From assembly GCF_000312365.2 (NCBI RefSeq), contig NZ_HG003691.1:62001-126000 (forward strand): 64,000 nucleotides of DNA, written 5' to 3'. Of the stretch, positions 50,319-58,740 are shown one piece after another; the first letter of the stretch is position 1; each line of letters begins with the position of its first letter. Made by a program: the position numbers and the translations under genes. Source of the stretch: Anaerococcus provencensis. GTDB taxonomy: Bacteria > Bacillota > Clostridia > Tissierellales > Peptoniphilaceae. The notes beneath the pieces were generated by a model. The model was not told the origin of the DNA. It saw nothing but the letters and a program-made list of their open reading frames with translations, and ran no database searches.

Positions 50319-51980
50319 ATGAATTTAGGAAAAAAAGTAATCTATCAAATATATCCTAGATCTTACAAGGATACTAATAATGATGGTATAGGAGACCTTA
50401 GGGGCATAGCTTCTAAGGCTTCTTATATTAGAGAGCTTGGGGTGGATATGGTATGGCTCAACCCATTTTTTATCTCCCCACAAAATGACAACGGCTACGA
50501 TATAGCAGACTATTATCACATAGATGAGAAATTTGGGTCTGAAGAAGATTTGGATAATCTTATCAAAGTTTTCGATGAAAATGGTTTGGGCCTCATGTTT
50601 GATATGGTTTTTAACCACACATCCACAGACCACGAATGGTTCCAAAAGGCCCTTGCAGGTGATAAGTATTACCAAGATTTTTACTACATCAGAGATTTGA
50701 AAGAAGATGGGTCACTTCCAACAAATTGGGAGTCCAAATTTGGAGGCGAAGCCTGGGCACCATTTGGAGATACTGGCAAATATTATCTATGCCTATATGA
50801 TAAGACCCAAGCTGACCTAAACTGGCACAATCCAAATGTGAGAGAAGAGCTATTTAAGATTGTAAACTATTGGATTGATAGGGGGATCAAGGGTTTTAGA
50901 TTTGATGTACTAAATGTCATAGGAAAAGATCAAATCCTAAAGGATTCCAATGGCAACATTGTAGAAGAAAAGGCCCTATATACTGACACACCAAGGGTTC
51001 ACAAGTGGATTAGAGAGCTAAATAATAATACTTTTGGTAAATACAGTGATATAATCACAGTAGGAGAAATGAGCTCAACAAATATCAGAAATTCTGTAAT
51101 GTATTCGTCAAATGATGACACAGAACTTTCTATGGTATTTTCCTTCCACCACTTAAAGGTTGACTACGAAAATGGAGATAAGTGGACAGATACTAGCTTT
51201 GACTTTATGAAATTAAAAGAAATCTTTAATGATTGGCAAGTTGGCATGGAAGAAGGTGGAGGATGGAATGCTCTATTTTGGAACAACCACGACCAACCAA
51301 GAGCCAACAACCGTTTTGGAGATGTCAAAAACTACCCATATCAAAGTGCAACTATGCTAGCCCAATCTATCCATATGATGCGTGGAACACCTTATATCTA
51401 CATGGGTGAAGAAATAGGCATGACAGACCCTAGCTATGAATCAATAGATGATTATAGGGATATAGAATCAAAAAATGCATATAAAATGCTAAAGGAAAAA
51501 GGCTTATCTGATGCTGATGCATTTAATATAATATCCAAAAAATCAAGAGATAATTCCAGAACTCCTATGCAATGGGATGATAGTGCCAATGCAGGATTTT
51601 CTAATGAAACTCCTTGGATTGCTGTCAATGACAACTACAAAAAAGTAAATGTAGCAAAGGCAAGGGAAGACCAAAAGTCAGTATACTATTACTACAAAAA
51701 ACTGATAAGCCTTAGAAAAAACGAGGAACTCATATCTGATGGATCATATAAGCCAATACTTGAAGATCATCCAAGTATCTTTGCCTATATTAGAGAATAT
51801 GGTAATCAGAAACTAATCAACTTCAACAATTTCTACGGGAAAGAAGTAGAACTTTCATTAACTGAAATTCTGACAGATATAAAAGACTATGAATACCTAC
51901 TAGGAAATTATGGAGAAGTAGAAGTAGAAGAAAAAATAAAGCTAAGACCTTATGAATCACTAGCTCTCATAAAAAGATAA
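50319..51980 (+). CDS. treA: Trehalose-6-phosphate hydrolase
   Basis: 553-residue GH13 enzyme that splits trehalose-6-phosphate into glucose and glucose-6-phosphate in the cytoplasm. The GH13 regions are complete: VVWLNP-like MVWLNPFFISPQNDNGYD, MVFNHTS, GFRFDVLN with nucleophile Asp196, VGEM with acid/base Glu250, and NNHDQPR with Asp325. YLCLYDKTQADLNWHNP is the phosphotrehalase signature. It follows treP directly and ends at a terminator. A shortened, diverged copy of this family lies at 61560. Confidence 0.96.
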   Translation: MNLGKKVIYQIYPRSYKDTNNDGIGDLRGIASKASYIRELGVDMVWLNPFFISPQNDNGYDIADYYHIDEKFGSEEDLDNLIKVFDENGLGLMFDMVFNHTSTDHEWFQKALAGDKYYQDFYYIRDLKEDGSLPTNWESKFGGEAWAPFGDTGKYYLCLYDKTQADLNWHNPNVREELFKIVNYWIDRGIKGFRFDVLNVIGKDQILKDSNGNIVEEKALYTDTPRVHKWIRELNNNTFGKYSDIITVGEMSSTNIRNSVMYSSNDDTELSMVFSFHHLKVDYENGDKWTDTSFDFMKLKEIFNDWQVGMEEGGGWNALFWNNHDQPRANNRFGDVKNYPYQSATMLAQSIHMMRGTPYIYMGEEIGMTDPSYESIDDYRDIESKNAYKMLKEKGLSDADAFNIISKKSRDNSRTPMQWDDSANAGFSNETPWIAVNDNYKKVNVAKAREDQKSVYYYYKKLISLRKNEELISDGSYKPILEDHPSIFAYIREYGNQKLINFNNFYGKEVELSLTEILTDIKDYEYLLGNYGEVEVEEKIKLRPYESLALIKR

Positions 51981-51984
51981 AATA

Positions 51985-52015
51985 GCCTCCCTAACTAGGG
52001 AGACTTTTATTTTTC
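51985..52015. terminator. Terminator after treA
   Basis: CTCCCT-AACT-AGGGAG followed by CTTTTATTTTT. The tail runs into the last codons of the convergent 52007 gene. Confidence 0.85.
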
Positions 52016-52909
52016 AAAATATGCCCAATTTATCGCATTGACTTTTATTTCGAAGTCTAGGCTATTGGTAGAAAATATTTCACCGTCAATATTTGACAAG
52101 AAATCCTTAGCTGATTTGATTTGACCAGATTTAATCAGGTATTCATCTAGGTATTTTGAAGACTGGTGTTTGCCTTGCTTATATTTTAAGATTAGGGGAA
52201 GTAATTGCCATTTTGGAAACTTCCTGGCTGTGACAAAATTTATAATTCCATCGTCAATTTTCGCATCTGGAGCTGGATTAAAACCAGACCCATAGTAGCC
52301 ACCATTACATATAGCAGAAATAAGAAACTCATCGGATAAGTCAATTGTCGTGTCATTTGCTAAGGTCAGATTTATATAAAGATCTTGATAGGTCAAGTTT
52401 TTGACCCTATCACCAACCGCCTTTATATAGGCTCTCTTGCCCAAGGACTTATCCTTATCAAGATAATCATAAGCAGTCTTTAAAACCTCTGTATCAAAGC
52501 CAAGACTAGTCACATTTACACAATATTTTCCATTGACCTTAATCAGATCTATGGGTCTAATGCTTATGTCAAAAGTATCCGCAATCTTAAAATTCTCATA
52601 ATCAAAATTCTTAGCAAAATCATTGCCAGTACCAGTTGGTATAAGCCCAACAGCGACATCATGACCTAGGCATATATTGACAACTTCGTTGATAGTTCCA
52701 TCTCCACCCAAGCAAATTATAAGCTTATCTTTGTAGGAAGAAGCTAAAAACGACCTAACAATTTCTTCAAGATGCCCCCTGTACCTGGTCTCCTTGACAA
52801 TTATCTCATCTTCTCTGCCATACTTTTTATAAATGTCTTCTATTTGTTTTTTACTAAAATAATATTCAGTAGCCCCCGCAGTGGAGCTTATTAAAAATAG
52901 CTTTGTCAT
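52007..52909 (-). CDS. Diacylglycerol kinase-like lipid kinase
   Basis: 300-residue lipid kinase of the DagK/YegS family, phosphorylating diacylglycerol or a related lipid with ATP to recycle membrane lipids. The active-site loop IICLGGDGTINEVV and PTGTGNDFAKN are intact; NGGYYGSGFNPAPDAKIDDG follows. The N-terminal strand reads MTKLFLISSTAGAT where most members have NPxAG. It is convergent with treA. A decayed second copy of its first codons is found at 56749-56791. Confidence 0.9.
   Translation of the reverse strand: MTKLFLISSTAGATEYYFSKKQIEDIYKKYGREDEIIVKETRYRGHLEEIVRSFLASSYKDKLIICLGGDGTINEVVNICLGHDVAVGLIPTGTGNDFAKNFDYENFKIADTFDISIRPIDLIKVNGKYCVNVTSLGFDTEVLKTAYDYLDKDKSLGKRAYIKAVGDRVKNLTYQDLYINLTLANDTTIDLSDEFLISAICNGGYYGSGFNPAPDAKIDDGIINFVTARKFPKWQLLPLILKYKQGKHQSSKYLDEYLIKSGQIKSAKDFLSNIDGEIFSTNSLDFEIKVNAINWAYFEK
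52855..52898. repeat. Left copy of a 44-base direct repeat (intact dagK-like 5' end)
   Basis: Codons 5-18 of the lipid kinase, TAAAATAATATTCA...GCAGTGG...CTTATTAAAAAT on the plus strand, recur in the same order and orientation at 56749-56791. Between the two copies lies the XRE-permease-ATPase module. Confidence 0.8.
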
Positions 52910-52938
52910 AATTATATTATTACCCTAAATTAATAATA

Positions 52939-53865
52939 TTAACTAAATGTACATTGATTATTAATTATCTTGTTCCTAATAAGCATAGTATTATGTTTAA
53001 AAAAGTCGTCATTACCTGAAATGAAAAAATACATTAGAGAATCGTCCAAATCAATATAAAAATCTTGTGCACCTTTTAAATAATTTACTAAACCCCTGTA
53101 AAAAATAGATTGATAGTATATTATTAGATGATTTCGAATAGAAGAGATTTTTATTAATTGAACAAGGTATTTTACTGACATATTATAATCTTCTAGATTT
53201 TCTATAGCTATCATTAATATGCTATATAAGTATTTCATCTTTAAATCTGGATAAGAATCTAAATTTTCTAACATATTTGAGAGTCTATCAATTGATAGAA
53301 GTGACGCTTTAATTATATCGTCTTCATTTTTAAATAAATCAGGATAAATAGTTTGAATAACTAAAAAAATTCTATAATCTAAGATTTGATTCTCTTCTGA
53401 TTTTACTTTATTTATCTTATAAGCTTCATTTAGCAAGGTATGTCCGCTTCTAATGTCATTTTTTATTATATAGTCCCAGGATTTAATAAATAGGTACTTC
53501 TTATAATATATTGTATTCTTTCTGATATTACTACTTAAGAGATTTGCAGTTTTACAAATTTTTACATAGGACTCATAATCTCTATTATCCATATAATATA
53601 AGAACTGGCTAAATAATACATTTATATGTAATTCTGGGTTATTTGAACTGGATTTAATAATAGAATCAATGGAAAAACCTAGGAATTCACTAATGAGACT
53701 TGCGGTAATTAATGATGGATAATTGTATCCATTTTCGATTTTTGAAAGAGCTCTGACTGAGATTCCTATTAAGTAAGCGAATTCTTCTTGGCTATACCCG
53801 CGCTTTTTTCGAGCAGCAGATATTACATTGCCTAATTCAACAGCCATAGGATCTTGTGTTTTCAT
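52939..53865 (-). CDS. XRE-family regulator with helical sensor domain
   Basis: 308-residue regulator. The helix-turn-helix is clear at about 11-65 (KRGYSQEEFAYLIGISVRALSKIENG). The rest is all-helical and probably TPR-like, as in RNPP/Rgg-type proteins that sense peptides. Start ATG 53865 with AAGGAAT. It is divergent from the bacteriocin-immunity permease, with the palindrome GAACTATAGTTC between them. It has the same role and orientation as the 26911 regulator beside the first permease module. Confidence 0.82.
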   Translation of the reverse strand: MKTQDPMAVELGNVISAARKKRGYSQEEFAYLIGISVRALSKIENGYNYPSLITASLISEFLGFSIDSIIKSSSNNPELHINVLFSQFLYYMDNRDYESYVKICKTANLLSSNIRKNTIYYKKYLFIKSWDYIIKNDIRSGHTLLNEAYKINKVKSEENQILDYRIFLVIQTIYPDLFKNEDDIIKASLLSIDRLSNMLENLDSYPDLKMKYLYSILMIAIENLEDYNMSVKYLVQLIKISSIRNHLIIYYQSIFYRGLVNYLKGAQDFYIDLDDSLMYFFISGNDDFFKHNTMLIRNKIINNQCTFS

Positions 53866-53910
53866 ACTTATTCCTTTAATTTTTGTCTAATGTTATTTTT
53901 TATAAAAATG

Positions 53911-53922
53911 GAACTATAGTTC
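53911..53922. promoter_or_regulatory. Candidate XRE operator
   Basis: GAACTATAGTTC, perfect 12-base palindrome in the divergent region. A minus-strand TATAAT (complement of 53929-53934) puts the regulator's transcription start about here. AACTATAG recurs at 56837-56844 and a CTATAG core at 27844-27849. Confidence 0.45.
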
Positions 53923-54020
53923 ATTTATATTATAAGTCATCTATGATAAAATGTATATACGATATTAAAATATAAAGTATCTGAAAATCACATTTTAATA
54001 TACTTTTATAAGGAGATATT

Positions 54021-56006
54021 ATGAAAAAACTTGTTATTTTCATATCATCGCTACTAATGAGTAGTCTTTTGTACTTTTTTATAAGTGATACACAAAGCCA
54101 GATAATATTTTCATCGTTTCCAACAGTAGATTTATACTATGTAAATCCAGAGATAGATAAATCTGACTTTGAAGATGATTTAGAAGATTTGGCTAATCAA
54201 AATGATGTTATTATTGCTAAAAGAATAGTTATTCCACAAAAAAGTGGAGAAGTTAAGTTTTATTATAAGACCTTTGGCGATAAGGAAGCTCCTCCTTATA
54301 TTAACATTGCTCCTGATGAAGTATTAAAGACTAACGATGATTTAGCTGCAACTTATATTATAATAGGCAAAGCTTTAAGCCAGGACGAATTATATGATTT
54401 TTTATCAACAAATGGTAACCAAACTAGAAAATTTGGAGATGGATCTTCCCTTGATGAAGTAATTGTGCTATTTGGTTATCCAGCTATGTTTTTTATACTT
54501 GTAGTAAGTTTCTTTGTTATTTTAGCTATATCTATAATTAATAGACTAAATGAAACTGCAAAATATGGTATAAAACTAATATCTGGACAGAGAAAGTCAA
54601 TGCTCTTATTTAAAGATTTTATAGATGATTTAATTACTGTTATTTTGGCTTTGCTAATGAATGTGATTATTTTTGGCATTTTATTTAAAGCACATAATAT
54701 TTTTAATGAACCTATAATGAGATATTTTTTGACAGCTCTTATCATTTACTTATTAGGTATTGTATTAGTATCATTAATAGTTTCATTTTTATTTTTTACT
54801 ATAATTAAATATAAGAATCTCATGCAAATTGTCAAGGGGAGGCTACCAATAAAGTCAATCATGACTGTATTGATTGTTTCTCAAATCTTATCATTTTTAA
54901 TAGTGGCATATCAGTTTAGAGTTGCAAGTTTTTCCTATCCACAGATTAAAACTCTTGAGACTTCAGCTAGTAAGTGGGATGAATATCCTGATTTGGTAAG
55001 TATTGCTTTTAATTTAAATGCTCACGCAGAATCCCTAGAAGAGGATTTAAAAAGAAGTAGCCAATGGTATGACTTCTTAGATAATGCTTATGAGGATGGT
55101 AAGTGGGTCCTAGATTACAGTAATATTGCTAATTATTTTGGATCGGATATTGAGGCTACTAGGGCTAAACTGGACCAGTATGATCCAGATGGAAATACCA
55201 TGATTGTTTCCAATACTTATCTAGAAAAAGAACAGGTGGATCATAAAACTGACTTTTCTGATTTAGAATATGGACAGTTCGGCCTAATATTGCCTGAGAA
55301 GTTAAAGGCTAATGAAGAATCACTTGTAAAAATATATGAGGATTATGTTAATGAAACTTTTGGTGGTGATGGTGATTTTAAGGCAAAGGTCGAATATGTT
55401 AGTGATAATCAAAAAAGATTTATCTTCAATACAACAATTATCACAGACAAACAGTATTTAATTGATCCTGCTATTATAGTTATTAGCCCAAAATCTACTG
55501 GAGCTAGTGATCGTAGTTTGATGTTTTGGCAAAATATAATAAATAATTTTATTTTCTTTGATAACTATGAATATTGCCACAAAACCCTTGATGATCACGA
55601 TCTTTTAAAGTGGGTTTCTTATATAAAAAATAGCAGAAGTGATTATTATGAGAGATTGTCAAATGAAATAAGAGATATTAGGTTTAGTATAATTGGAAGT
55701 ATTTTTACTATACTTACATCCTTACTCTTGTTTAACAGTATTGTTATAACTTACTTCAAAGAATTTAGAAGAGAAAATTTCATAAAGAGAATATCAGGCT
55801 TGAGTTTCTTTGGTATCCATAAGCGTTTTATTATAATCCAGTGTATTGTATTTTTCCTTAGCTTAATTGCTTCCTATAAGCTAACCGAGGACTGGCAATC
55901 TAGCCTAATAACATTTTTAGTCTTTGTTATAAATTCACTTATAATTTTATATGTTCAAAATAAAAAAGAGAATAAGCAAAGTATGACAATTTTAAAGGGG
56001 GAATAG
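54021..56006 (+). CDS. Bacteriocin-associated integral membrane protein (DUF1430-like)
   Basis: 661 residues with the layout of the putative lactococcin-972-type immunity/export permease: one N-terminal helix (about 4-22), a first extracellular part, four helices (about 150-275), a second extracellular part (about 290-555), and three C-terminal helices (about 558-580, 597-612 and 620-645). NIIFGILFKAH-like helices and the FTxxxY-rich loops match the group only loosely; the pairing with the next gene is the main support. AAGGAG site. No bacteriocin peptide gene is visible beside it, so the module may provide immunity to a foreign peptide. Confidence 0.7.
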   Translation: MKKLVIFISSLLMSSLLYFFISDTQSQIIFSSFPTVDLYYVNPEIDKSDFEDDLEDLANQNDVIIAKRIVIPQKSGEVKFYYKTFGDKEAPPYINIAPDEVLKTNDDLAATYIIIGKALSQDELYDFLSTNGNQTRKFGDGSSLDEVIVLFGYPAMFFILVVSFFVILAISIINRLNETAKYGIKLISGQRKSMLLFKDFIDDLITVILALLMNVIIFGILFKAHNIFNEPIMRYFLTALIIYLLGIVLVSLIVSFLFFTIIKYKNLMQIVKGRLPIKSIMTVLIVSQILSFLIVAYQFRVASFSYPQIKTLETSASKWDEYPDLVSIAFNLNAHAESLEEDLKRSSQWYDFLDNAYEDGKWVLDYSNIANYFGSDIEATRAKLDQYDPDGNTMIVSNTYLEKEQVDHKTDFSDLEYGQFGLILPEKLKANEESLVKIYEDYVNETFGGDGDFKAKVEYVSDNQKRFIFNTTIITDKQYLIDPAIIVISPKSTGASDRSLMFWQNIINNFIFFDNYEYCHKTLDDHDLLKWVSYIKNSRSDYYERLSNEIRDIRFSIIGSIFTILTSLLLFNSIVITYFKEFRRENFIKRISGLSFFGIHKRFIIIQCIVFFLSLIASYKLTEDWQSSLITFLVFVINSLIILYVQNKKENKQSMTILKGE

Positions 56007-56007
56007 G

Positions 56008-56655
56008 ATGATTGAGATTAGGAATTTATCAAAGAGCTTTGGAGAAAAAAATATATTTGACAATATAAATATTAATTTTCATGACAATAGGACCTATGCC
56101 ATAGTTGGAGAAAGCGGGTCTGGCAAGACAACTTTACTAAATATTATAGCCAAACTTGAAGAAAAAGATAGGGGCACCATAGTATACAATTCTACTGATT
56201 TAGATAAGATTAATGAACACATATTTTTTAGGGATTATCTTGGATATTTGTTCCAAAATTTAGGACTAATCGAAAGTGAAAGTGTAGATTATAATCTAGA
56301 GCTAGCATTTGTTGGAAAGAAGCTTAATAAAAGTGAAAAACTTAGGTTGAAAAAAGAAGCCCTAGATAAGGTTAATTTATCGCATATAAAGCTTGATACA
56401 AAAGTTTATACATTATCTGGTGGAGAAAGTCAGAGAGTTGCCTTATCTAAACTTATCTTAAAACAACCTCCTATAATTTTAGCTGATGAGCCAACTGCAT
56501 CAGTAGATCCAATGAATGCCGAGGAAATATTAAATATTTTATTAGCAATGAAAAGCGAAGGTAGGATTATAATAATCGCCACCCATAGCAAGGACATATG
56601 GCAGGCAACTGATGAAGTGATTTCTATAGATGAATTAAAAATGTGTAAAAGTTAG
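56008..56655 (+). CDS. ABC transporter ATP-binding protein, bacteriocin-export type
   Basis: 215-residue ATPase that begins one base after the previous stop. Walker A GESGSGKTT, Q-loop YLFQNLGLIES, signature LSGGESQRVALSKLIL, Walker B IILADEPTASVD and H-loop THS are intact. The short length and the Q-loop LFQN(L/F) resemble the lactococcin-972-group exporters. It powers the DUF1430-like permease. A hairpin closes the unit. Confidence 0.9.
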   Translation: MIEIRNLSKSFGEKNIFDNININFHDNRTYAIVGESGSGKTTLLNIIAKLEEKDRGTIVYNSTDLDKINEHIFFRDYLGYLFQNLGLIESESVDYNLELAFVGKKLNKSEKLRLKKEALDKVNLSHIKLDTKVYTLSGGESQRVALSKLILKQPPIILADEPTASVDPMNAEEILNILLAMKSEGRIIIIATHSKDIWQATDEVISIDELKMCKS

Positions 56656-56681
56656 AAAAATTAAAAAGTTAACTAGATAAA

Positions 56682-56736
56682 AAGACGAGGAGATGGACAA
56701 GCTAACATAAGCTAGCCCATATACTCGTCTTATTTA
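56682..56736 (+). terminator. Branched terminator after the bacteriocin-type module
   Basis: AAGACGAG (56682-56689) pairs with CTCGTCTT (56724-56731); inside, ATGG/CCAT and AGCT/AGCT can pair further. The following tract is only moderately T-rich. Confidence 0.65.
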
Positions 56737-56748
56737 ATCTAATTTTTG

Positions 56749-56791
56749 TAAAATAATATTCACTAGGTCTGCAGTGGCACTTATTAAAAAT
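56749..56791 (-). pseudogene. Decayed 5' fragment of the dagK-like gene; right direct repeat
   Basis: Reads on the minus strand as FLISATADLVNIILQK, against FLISSTAGATEYYFSK in the intact kinase at 52007-52909. TAAAATAATATTCA, GCAGTGG and CTTATTAAAAAT are identical and collinear with 52855-52898, with one single-base indel. No start, stop or rest of the gene remains. Confidence 0.75.
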
Positions 56792-56952
56792 TTCTAATAG
56801 TAATCTTAGATATTAGTTTTTTGATGAAACTATATTAACTATAGATAGTTTATTGATAAAAAGAAATTAAGTAATTTTATAGGGCAAATTTAATTGTTAC
56901 AATTATAAATAATCGGGTATAGATTTATCAAGATAAAATTAAAGGAGGGAAA

Positions 56953-58665
56953 ATGAAATATTCTAAGATTTTATTGGCGTCTCTAAGTATTTCTTTACTT
57001 ACGGCCTGTGCAAATTCTGAAAAAGTTAATGAAAAAACAGAAAATATAGAAAAATTTGCAAGTATTAGTGAAGAAGAAACTAAGGAAAACAAAGATATAG
57101 AAGATACAAAAGAAGCCCGCGAAAAAACAGACCAAGAAGATGATAATTCTGTTGAAGAAAGGGATGAAGATAAAAAAGAAGAGACTGACAAGAAAGATGT
57201 TAAAGAAAACAAGGAAGAATCTGATTTAATTACTGCAAGTGACTTTGATGTACTCAAAGGAGATCTTATGGATATTTCAGATGAAGATCCTTCTAGCCTT
57301 GGACTTGAAAAAAGTGACAAGGATTCAAAAGACCTGATCGATGGATTCTTTGATGAAAAGCTAGAAAATCTCTTATTTACTAACTATCTTGTTGTAGGAA
57401 ATGATAGTGAACAGTCTGCCCAGAAGTTTTATGGTGGTGTAGAGTATGAGGACGAGGAATTATTTTCTGGTCACTTTGCAAGTTTAGAATATGACCACAA
57501 TGGTCTAAAGAGCATTGATGAATTGCTGATTACAAATAATCCCGATTCTGAATATCAATTTTATAACTTTGACCAAGATGGTAGTCCAAAAGGCAGTGAT
57601 ACTGACCAAGACTATGCAGAGATAAGTCTGAATCCAGAAATTTATAGTCTGATGGGCCATGTTAAAGAACTTGCAAATAAGCTAGAAGCCTATGAAGATA
57701 GTAATGGTCATACTCACCTATACTACAAAACAGATGAACTTGGTGAGCTTTTAGAACTATTTAGAGAAGACTATAATATCAAAGCAGATGAATCTGGTCA
57801 AGGTGACTTTGAGGAAAAAATTGTCATATCATATTTAGATGATGATAATCTTCCTGATAGATTAGTAATGACTATTGGTAATGGACAATTAAAGATGATA
57901 GTAAATACCTTATTTACTGACTATAACGAAGTTGATGATTCTATGTTTGAGCCAGTTTCAATAATTGATGACTCAGAGAGAACAGAGATTTCTGAAGTTG
58001 CTTCCAATGGACCTATGGATAAGGAAGCTGTAAAAAGTATAGCTTCTAAGATTTCATCTAAAAATGAAAATAAAAAAACTCCAGAGAATTTCTTGAATTT
58101 AATAGAAAAAGCTAAGTTCCAAAATATTTTCCTAGCAGAATCTAATGGTGATAGCCTAGAAGATGCGGAAAAATATCTAAAGGGATTTTATGATAAAGAA
58201 ATTATAGATGTAAAGGAAGATGATGTCATAGCAGTTTATAGATATGACAAATTTGAAGACGAAGATGTTGGTAAAACTTATGACCTTGATATTACATTAA
58301 ATTTCTTTGAAGAAAAGCTAAGCCTTGCAAGTTTGTCTGCTGCATTTTATAATGTAATGCCAAATGAAGTAATAAATGATGAAGATGTTGAAACGCTAAA
58401 AACTATTACAGATCTAGATAGGTCACCAGCAAAACCATTATCAATAGCATATATGCCTATTGATGATAAGGCAGGGATTGAAATTATGATTCCTAGCCAA
58501 GATAAAGATGGCAATGCAAAGGCAAACTATCTATTCTATATAGAAAACGACCTAGTATACCATACTGACATACCATTTGATCAAGCTAGCCAGGACTTCG
58601 CAACAGCAGCCCATAGCATGTTTAGAAGTTTTGTAGAAATGAAAATGGGTGAAAAAACTAATTAA
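56953..58665 (+). CDS. Large acidic lipoprotein
   Basis: 570-residue surface lipoprotein. The signal peptide ends in the lipobox LLTAC, so Cys19 becomes the lipid-modified N-terminus. Residues 25-95 are a highly charged Glu/Lys/Asp linker that holds the globular part away from the membrane. Two domains of about 200 residues follow (roughly 110-330 and 345-570) with no family I recognise; the second contains KYLKGFYDKEIIDVKEDD. AAAGGAGGG site. It faces away from the convergent MacB-type transporter; both end at the same hairpin. It could be a substrate-binding or adhesion protein. Confidence 0.75.
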   Translation: MKYSKILLASLSISLLTACANSEKVNEKTENIEKFASISEEETKENKDIEDTKEAREKTDQEDDNSVEERDEDKKEETDKKDVKENKEESDLITASDFDVLKGDLMDISDEDPSSLGLEKSDKDSKDLIDGFFDEKLENLLFTNYLVVGNDSEQSAQKFYGGVEYEDEELFSGHFASLEYDHNGLKSIDELLITNNPDSEYQFYNFDQDGSPKGSDTDQDYAEISLNPEIYSLMGHVKELANKLEAYEDSNGHTHLYYKTDELGELLELFREDYNIKADESGQGDFEEKIVISYLDDDNLPDRLVMTIGNGQLKMIVNTLFTDYNEVDDSMFEPVSIIDDSERTEISEVASNGPMDKEAVKSIASKISSKNENKKTPENFLNLIEKAKFQNIFLAESNGDSLEDAEKYLKGFYDKEIIDVKEDDVIAVYRYDKFEDEDVGKTYDLDITLNFFEEKLSLASLSAAFYNVMPNEVINDEDVETLKTITDLDRSPAKPLSIAYMPIDDKAGIEIMIPSQDKDGNAKANYLFYIENDLVYHTDIPFDQASQDFATAAHSMFRSFVEMKMGEKTN

Positions 58666-58694
58666 ATAGATTTTGACGCATAAGCCTTCCATTA

Positions 58695-58730
58695 GAAAAA
58701 GACGAGATTTTAAAAATCCTCGTCTTTTTC
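58695..58730. terminator. Bidirectional terminator
   Basis: AAAAAGACGAG and CTCGTCTTTTT form the stem with an A/T-rich inner part. The same AAGACGAG/CTCGTCTT stem closes the operon at 56682-56731. Confidence 0.9.
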
Positions 58731-58740
58731 GTCTGTAAAT

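Noticed and set aside
53866-56952. A lactococcin-972-type bacteriocin gene near the immunity permease
   Set aside because: Searched by eye for a 90-110-residue secreted peptide around the module; none found.
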